Shown piece after piece: positions 61,358 through 64,000 of a stretch of 64,000 nucleotides of DNA. Position 1 is the first letter of the stretch, and each line of letters opens with the position of its first letter. Source of the stretch: Actinobacteria bacterium OV450 (GTDB lineage: Bacteria; Actinomycetota; Actinomycetes; Streptomycetales; Streptomycetaceae); assembly GCA_001298555.1 (NCBI GenBank), contig LJCW01000368.1, positions 1-64,000 on the forward strand, given 5' to 3'. Below the pieces are notes generated by a model. It was not told the origin of the DNA. It saw nothing but the letters and a program-made list of their open reading frames with translations, and made no database searches. A program made the position numbers and the translations under genes.

Positions 61358-62941
61358 CTAGGGGACGGTGACGAAGACGCTGTGCCAGCCGCTCGCGCCG
61401 TCGGGGATGGTGCGGGCGCGCTGCTCGGTCTGCACCTGGCCGGTGCCGTCGGTGGCGCGGACGGTGATGTCGTGGCCGCCGGGGGTGGCCTGCCAGGGCC
61501 AGGACCACTGGCGCCAGGTGTCGACGCCTGCGTGGGCGGCGAGGTCGGCGTCGTGCCAGGGCCCGTCGTCGATGCGGACTTCGACGCGTGTGATGCCGCG
61601 ATGCTGGGCCCAGGCGACGCCGGCGACGGTGACGGTTCCGGCGGAGGGGCGGGCGAAGGGCCTCGGGGTGTCGATCCGTGCCTGGGTCTTGACCGGCGCC
61701 CGGCGGGCCCAGTTCCGCTTCACCCAGTAGGGGTCGTAGGCGTCGAAGGTGGTCAGCTCGATGTCGGTGATCCATTTGCAGGCCGACACGTAGCCGTACA
61801 GTCCGGGGACGATCATGCGGACCGGGAAGCCGTGGTCGAACGGCAGGGGTTCGCCGTTCATGCCGACGGCGAGCATCGCGTCCCGTCCGTCCATCACGTC
61901 TTCGACCGGAGAGCCGAAGGTCATCGCGTCGACGGAACGCGCCACGAGCTGGTCGGCCCCTCCCCCCTGGGACGGGGGCCGGATCCCCGCTTCCCGCAAG
62001 AGGTCCGCCAGGGGGACGCCGAGCCAGCGGGCGGTGCCTGCATAGGGGCCGCCCACCTCGTTGGAGACGCAGGTCAGGGTGATGTCGCGCTCGACCAGCG
62101 GGCGGACGAGGAGCTGCTGGAGCGTGTAGGTGCGGGGACGGGTGACGCCCTTGCCGTGGATGCGCAGACGCCAGGCCGCGGCAACGACCTCGGGCGCCTC
62201 CAGGGCGGTGTCGACGCGGTAGAAATCGCGGCTGGGGGTGGTGAAGGGGCTGATGCCGGGCACGTTCAACCAGGCGCCGGCCGGGACGGCAGGAGCCGGG
62301 GAGGCCGGCTCGGGCAGGACGAGGCCCTCGCGGGACGCGACGGCGCCCTGCCCCTGACGTCCTGAGAGGACGCAGCCGACCCCACCTGCGGACGCGGCCG
62401 CGACGGCACTCACGCCGACCGTGGTCAGGAAGCCGCGCCTGCTCCACCCGCTCTCCACGGTCTCGCCGCCCCCGGACGCCGGGGTGCCCGAGGGCGCTGC
62501 TCCGGAGGCCAGGACGTACAGGGTGAGGGCGCCTGCGACCGCTCCGGCGACCGAGGGGAGTGCGTCGCCGGTCCCGGTGGAGTCGGGCCGGCTCAGGGCC
62601 GCGGCGGCGCCGACGATGCCGAACAGCAGGACTCCCGCGGCGCCGGAGCGGCGGTGGCGCAGGCTGAACATGCCCAGGGCGACGGCGATGACCGACAGGA
62701 GGACGAGGATCCCGAGCTGCAGGACGGCCTTGTCGTTCTCGCCGAAGTTACGGATCGCGAATTCCTTCACCGCGGCCGGGGTCCGGTCGATCACAGCGCC
62801 GCCCACCACCGTCACCGGTCCGGCGGCGGGACGCACCAGAGCGGCTACCGGCTCGGCCACGGCAAGCGCCGTGAAGGCGGCCAGGAGTCCGGCCAACGCG
62901 CCCTGGGCGGCGCGGGAAAGGGTGTTGCGGAGGCTGCTCAC
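61358..62941 (-). CDS. Membrane molybdopterin oxidoreductase, sulfite-oxidase-like
   Basis: 527 residues from GTG 62941 (V of VSSLRNTL; no clear RBS). Four to five membrane helices in the first 160 residues, a Tat-like RR motif (WSRRGFLTTVGV), then the sulfite-oxidase Moco domain: Mo-ligand Cys in TLTCVSNEVGG near residue 290, GARWLGVPL-type TARWLGVPLADLL, and the Mo-co dimerisation domain at the C-terminus (VTVAGVAWAQHRGITRVEVR). Acts outside or at the membrane. The FAS1 gene follows. No sigma/anti-sigma pair lies nearby. Confidence 0.9.
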   Translation of the reverse strand: MSSLRNTLSRAAQGALAGLLAAFTALAVAEPVAALVRPAAGPVTVVGGAVIDRTPAAVKEFAIRNFGENDKAVLQLGILVLLSVIAVALGMFSLRHRRSGAAGVLLFGIVGAAAALSRPDSTGTGDALPSVAGAVAGALTLYVLASGAAPSGTPASGGGETVESGWSRRGFLTTVGVSAVAAASAGGVGCVLSGRQGQGAVASREGLVLPEPASPAPAVPAGAWLNVPGISPFTTPSRDFYRVDTALEAPEVVAAAWRLRIHGKGVTRPRTYTLQQLLVRPLVERDITLTCVSNEVGGPYAGTARWLGVPLADLLREAGIRPPSQGGGADQLVARSVDAMTFGSPVEDVMDGRDAMLAVGMNGEPLPFDHGFPVRMIVPGLYGYVSACKWITDIELTTFDAYDPYWVKRNWARRAPVKTQARIDTPRPFARPSAGTVTVAGVAWAQHRGITRVEVRIDDGPWHDADLAAHAGVDTWRQWSWPWQATPGGHDITVRATDGTGQVQTEQRARTIPDGASGWHSVFVTVP

Positions 62942-63240
62942 ACGGCGGATTCGGCAGCACCGGTCCGGCGGATCGGTGAGGTCCCCCGAAAGAGTGAGCT
63001 GCTCGTTCCCCGGAGCATCGGTTTCCCAGAGGGGGAGAGCGGCGTCGGCGACGACGGCTTCGTGAGCGCGCGCCTGCCACCTACATGACGTAACCCGCAT
63101 CGGATCTTCGTGGAGCCGGCCAGGGCGCCCGATACTGCCGTCGACGGATTTCCATCAGGCGGGGCGGTGCGGAACGGAACCCGGCGCGCCGCGGCGGCGG
63201 CCGGTGGCGCCGCACGCGACCGGTGCAGGGAGGCAATGCG

Positions 63241-64000
63241 GTGTCGGATGCGGAGCAGTACGGCGATCAGCTCTTCTCCCACGCACACCCCGCGGAGACG
63301 GCCCGTCTGGAGGCGCTGGCGCAGGCTCTGGACCCGGGGACGTTCCACCGGCTGGAACAACTGCCACTGCGGGAGGACTCGCGATGTCTGGAGGTCGGGT
63401 CAGGGCTGGGCACGGTCGGGGAGTGGCTCGTCCGGCGCCTTCCGGCGGGGCACGTGGTCGCCGCCGACCGGGATCCGGTGCATCTGCGAGCAAGGGACGT
63501 ACCGGGCCTGGAGGTCCGGCGGTTCGACGTGACCGCCGACGAGGTCCCCGAGGGGTCCTTCGACCTCATCCACGCCCGCTGGGTGCTGTCCCACCTGCCC
63601 GCCCGGCAGAACGTGCTGGAACGGATGGCGCGCTGGCTGGCACCGGGTGGCTGGATGGTCGTCGAGGACCTCGTGATGTTCCCGCTGGAGACCTCGCCGG
63701 AGCCGCTGTACCGGAAGGTGAGCCTGGCCATGTGCGATGTCGTGGAGCGCCGCATCGGCACGGACTGCCGTTGGGCCCGCACCCTGCCCGAGCTGCTGAG
63801 CGCAGCCGGGCTCACCGACGTACACGGTGACACGCGGACCAGCCGGGTCGGCCGCACGCCCATGGGCCGCTTCTGGCGGCTGAGCGCCGAACAGCTCGGC
63901 GTCGACCTCCAGCAGGACTCCGGCATCACCCCTGATGAACTCGCCGCATTTTCGGACCGGGTGACCGCCGCGGACTTCGCGGCCCCCGGCCTGGCCACCG
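63241..64000 (+). CDS. Class I SAM-dependent methyltransferase (runs off window)
   Basis: At least 253 residues from GTG 63241, open to the end of the window. SAM motif I LEVGSGLGTVGEWLVRRLP, motif II VVAADRDPVHL, then FDVTADEVPEGSFDLIHARW, and LERMARWLAPGGWMVVED as post-motif III. GGGAGG is 8 nt before the start. Substrate unknown. The gene is divergent from the molybdopterin protein with a 299-bp gap. Confidence 0.9.
   Translation, partial: MSDAEQYGDQLFSHAHPAETARLEALAQALDPGTFHRLEQLPLREDSRCLEVGSGLGTVGEWLVRRLPAGHVVAADRDPVHLRARDVPGLEVRRFDVTADEVPEGSFDLIHARWVLSHLPARQNVLERMARWLAPGGWMVVEDLVMFPLETSPEPLYRKVSLAMCDVVERRIGTDCRWARTLPELLSAAGLTDVHGDTRTSRVGRTPMGRFWRLSAEQLGVDLQQDSGITPDELAAFSDRVTAADFAAPGLAT

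Noticed and set aside
1..64000. CRISPR array, tRNA or rRNA genes, integrase/transposase
   Set aside because: No regularly spaced repeats, no cloverleaf or rRNA sequence, and no recombinase motif noticed on either strand; tRNAs were only judged by eye.

Overview
High-GC, codon-biased DNA with GTG/TTG starts, 4-nt ATGA/GTGA operon overlaps, a cvnABCD conservon, DUF4232 lipoproteins and many secreted proteins marks this as a Streptomyces (or close relative) chromosome, most likely an accessory/arm region. About 60 protein genes or recognisable remnants are present. I see no rRNA, tRNA, CRISPR array, transposase or integrase.

Layout. 0.1-10.8 kb: small metabolic and stress genes (SDR; TetR with a divergent TetX-like FAD monooxygenase; Ohr peroxidase coupled to an HRI1-like protein; STAS, VOC, hemerythrin and alpha/beta-hydrolase proteins), mixed with remnants (F420-reductase fragment, frameshifted SUKH-4 immunity gene, ArsR fragment). 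10.8-20.8 kb: large secreted Ig/IPT protein, a membrane-spanning HTH protein with a Gly/Pro/Asn linker, SH3-like secreted protein, DUF4232 lipoprotein, Ser/Thr kinase with ectodomain, and a divergent MarR/AhpD-like pair. 20.9-28.0 kb: GNAT, conservon cvnABCD, then a 540-bp hairpin-bearing gap followed by a tightly coupled trio (small membrane protein, HTH/sigma-like fusion, unknown). 28.2-42.1 kb: a secreted-protein island: three consecutive trypsin-fold proteins whose catalytic His and Ser are both replaced, each with a different C-terminal repeat module; a small anchored protein; divergently an ALF-repeat/Ala-rich giant, a two-domain nuclease-like protein and a DUF1963 protein that could be its immunity partner. 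42.1-48.9 kb: TOPRIM protein, frameshifted MBL hydrolase, thermolysin-family protease, a three-gene HTH operon preceded by a perfect palindrome, and a secreted RelA/SpoT-like pyrophosphokinase. 48.9-54.5 kb: three divergent units, each pairing a membrane protein of the lipid-carrier/envelope type (DedA, PAP2, UppP) with a BlaI-type repressor or its remnant across one shared operator, GTCTAC-N6-GTAGA(C/A); an M56 BlaR1-like protease follows the first repressor. 54.7-64.0 kb: membrane protein, AraC regulator, bulb-lectin protein, ClC channel, acyltransferase-SnoaL in-frame fusion, fasciclin lipoprotein with sulfite-oxidase-like membrane protein, and a methyltransferase running off the window.

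The best candidates for something undescribed are the tandem pseudoprotease island and its toxin-like neighbours, the triplicated BlaI/lipid-phosphate regulon, and the membrane protein/HTH-sigma/unknown trio. Several genes are frameshifted, so either decay or assembly error is common here; raw-read support would decide.
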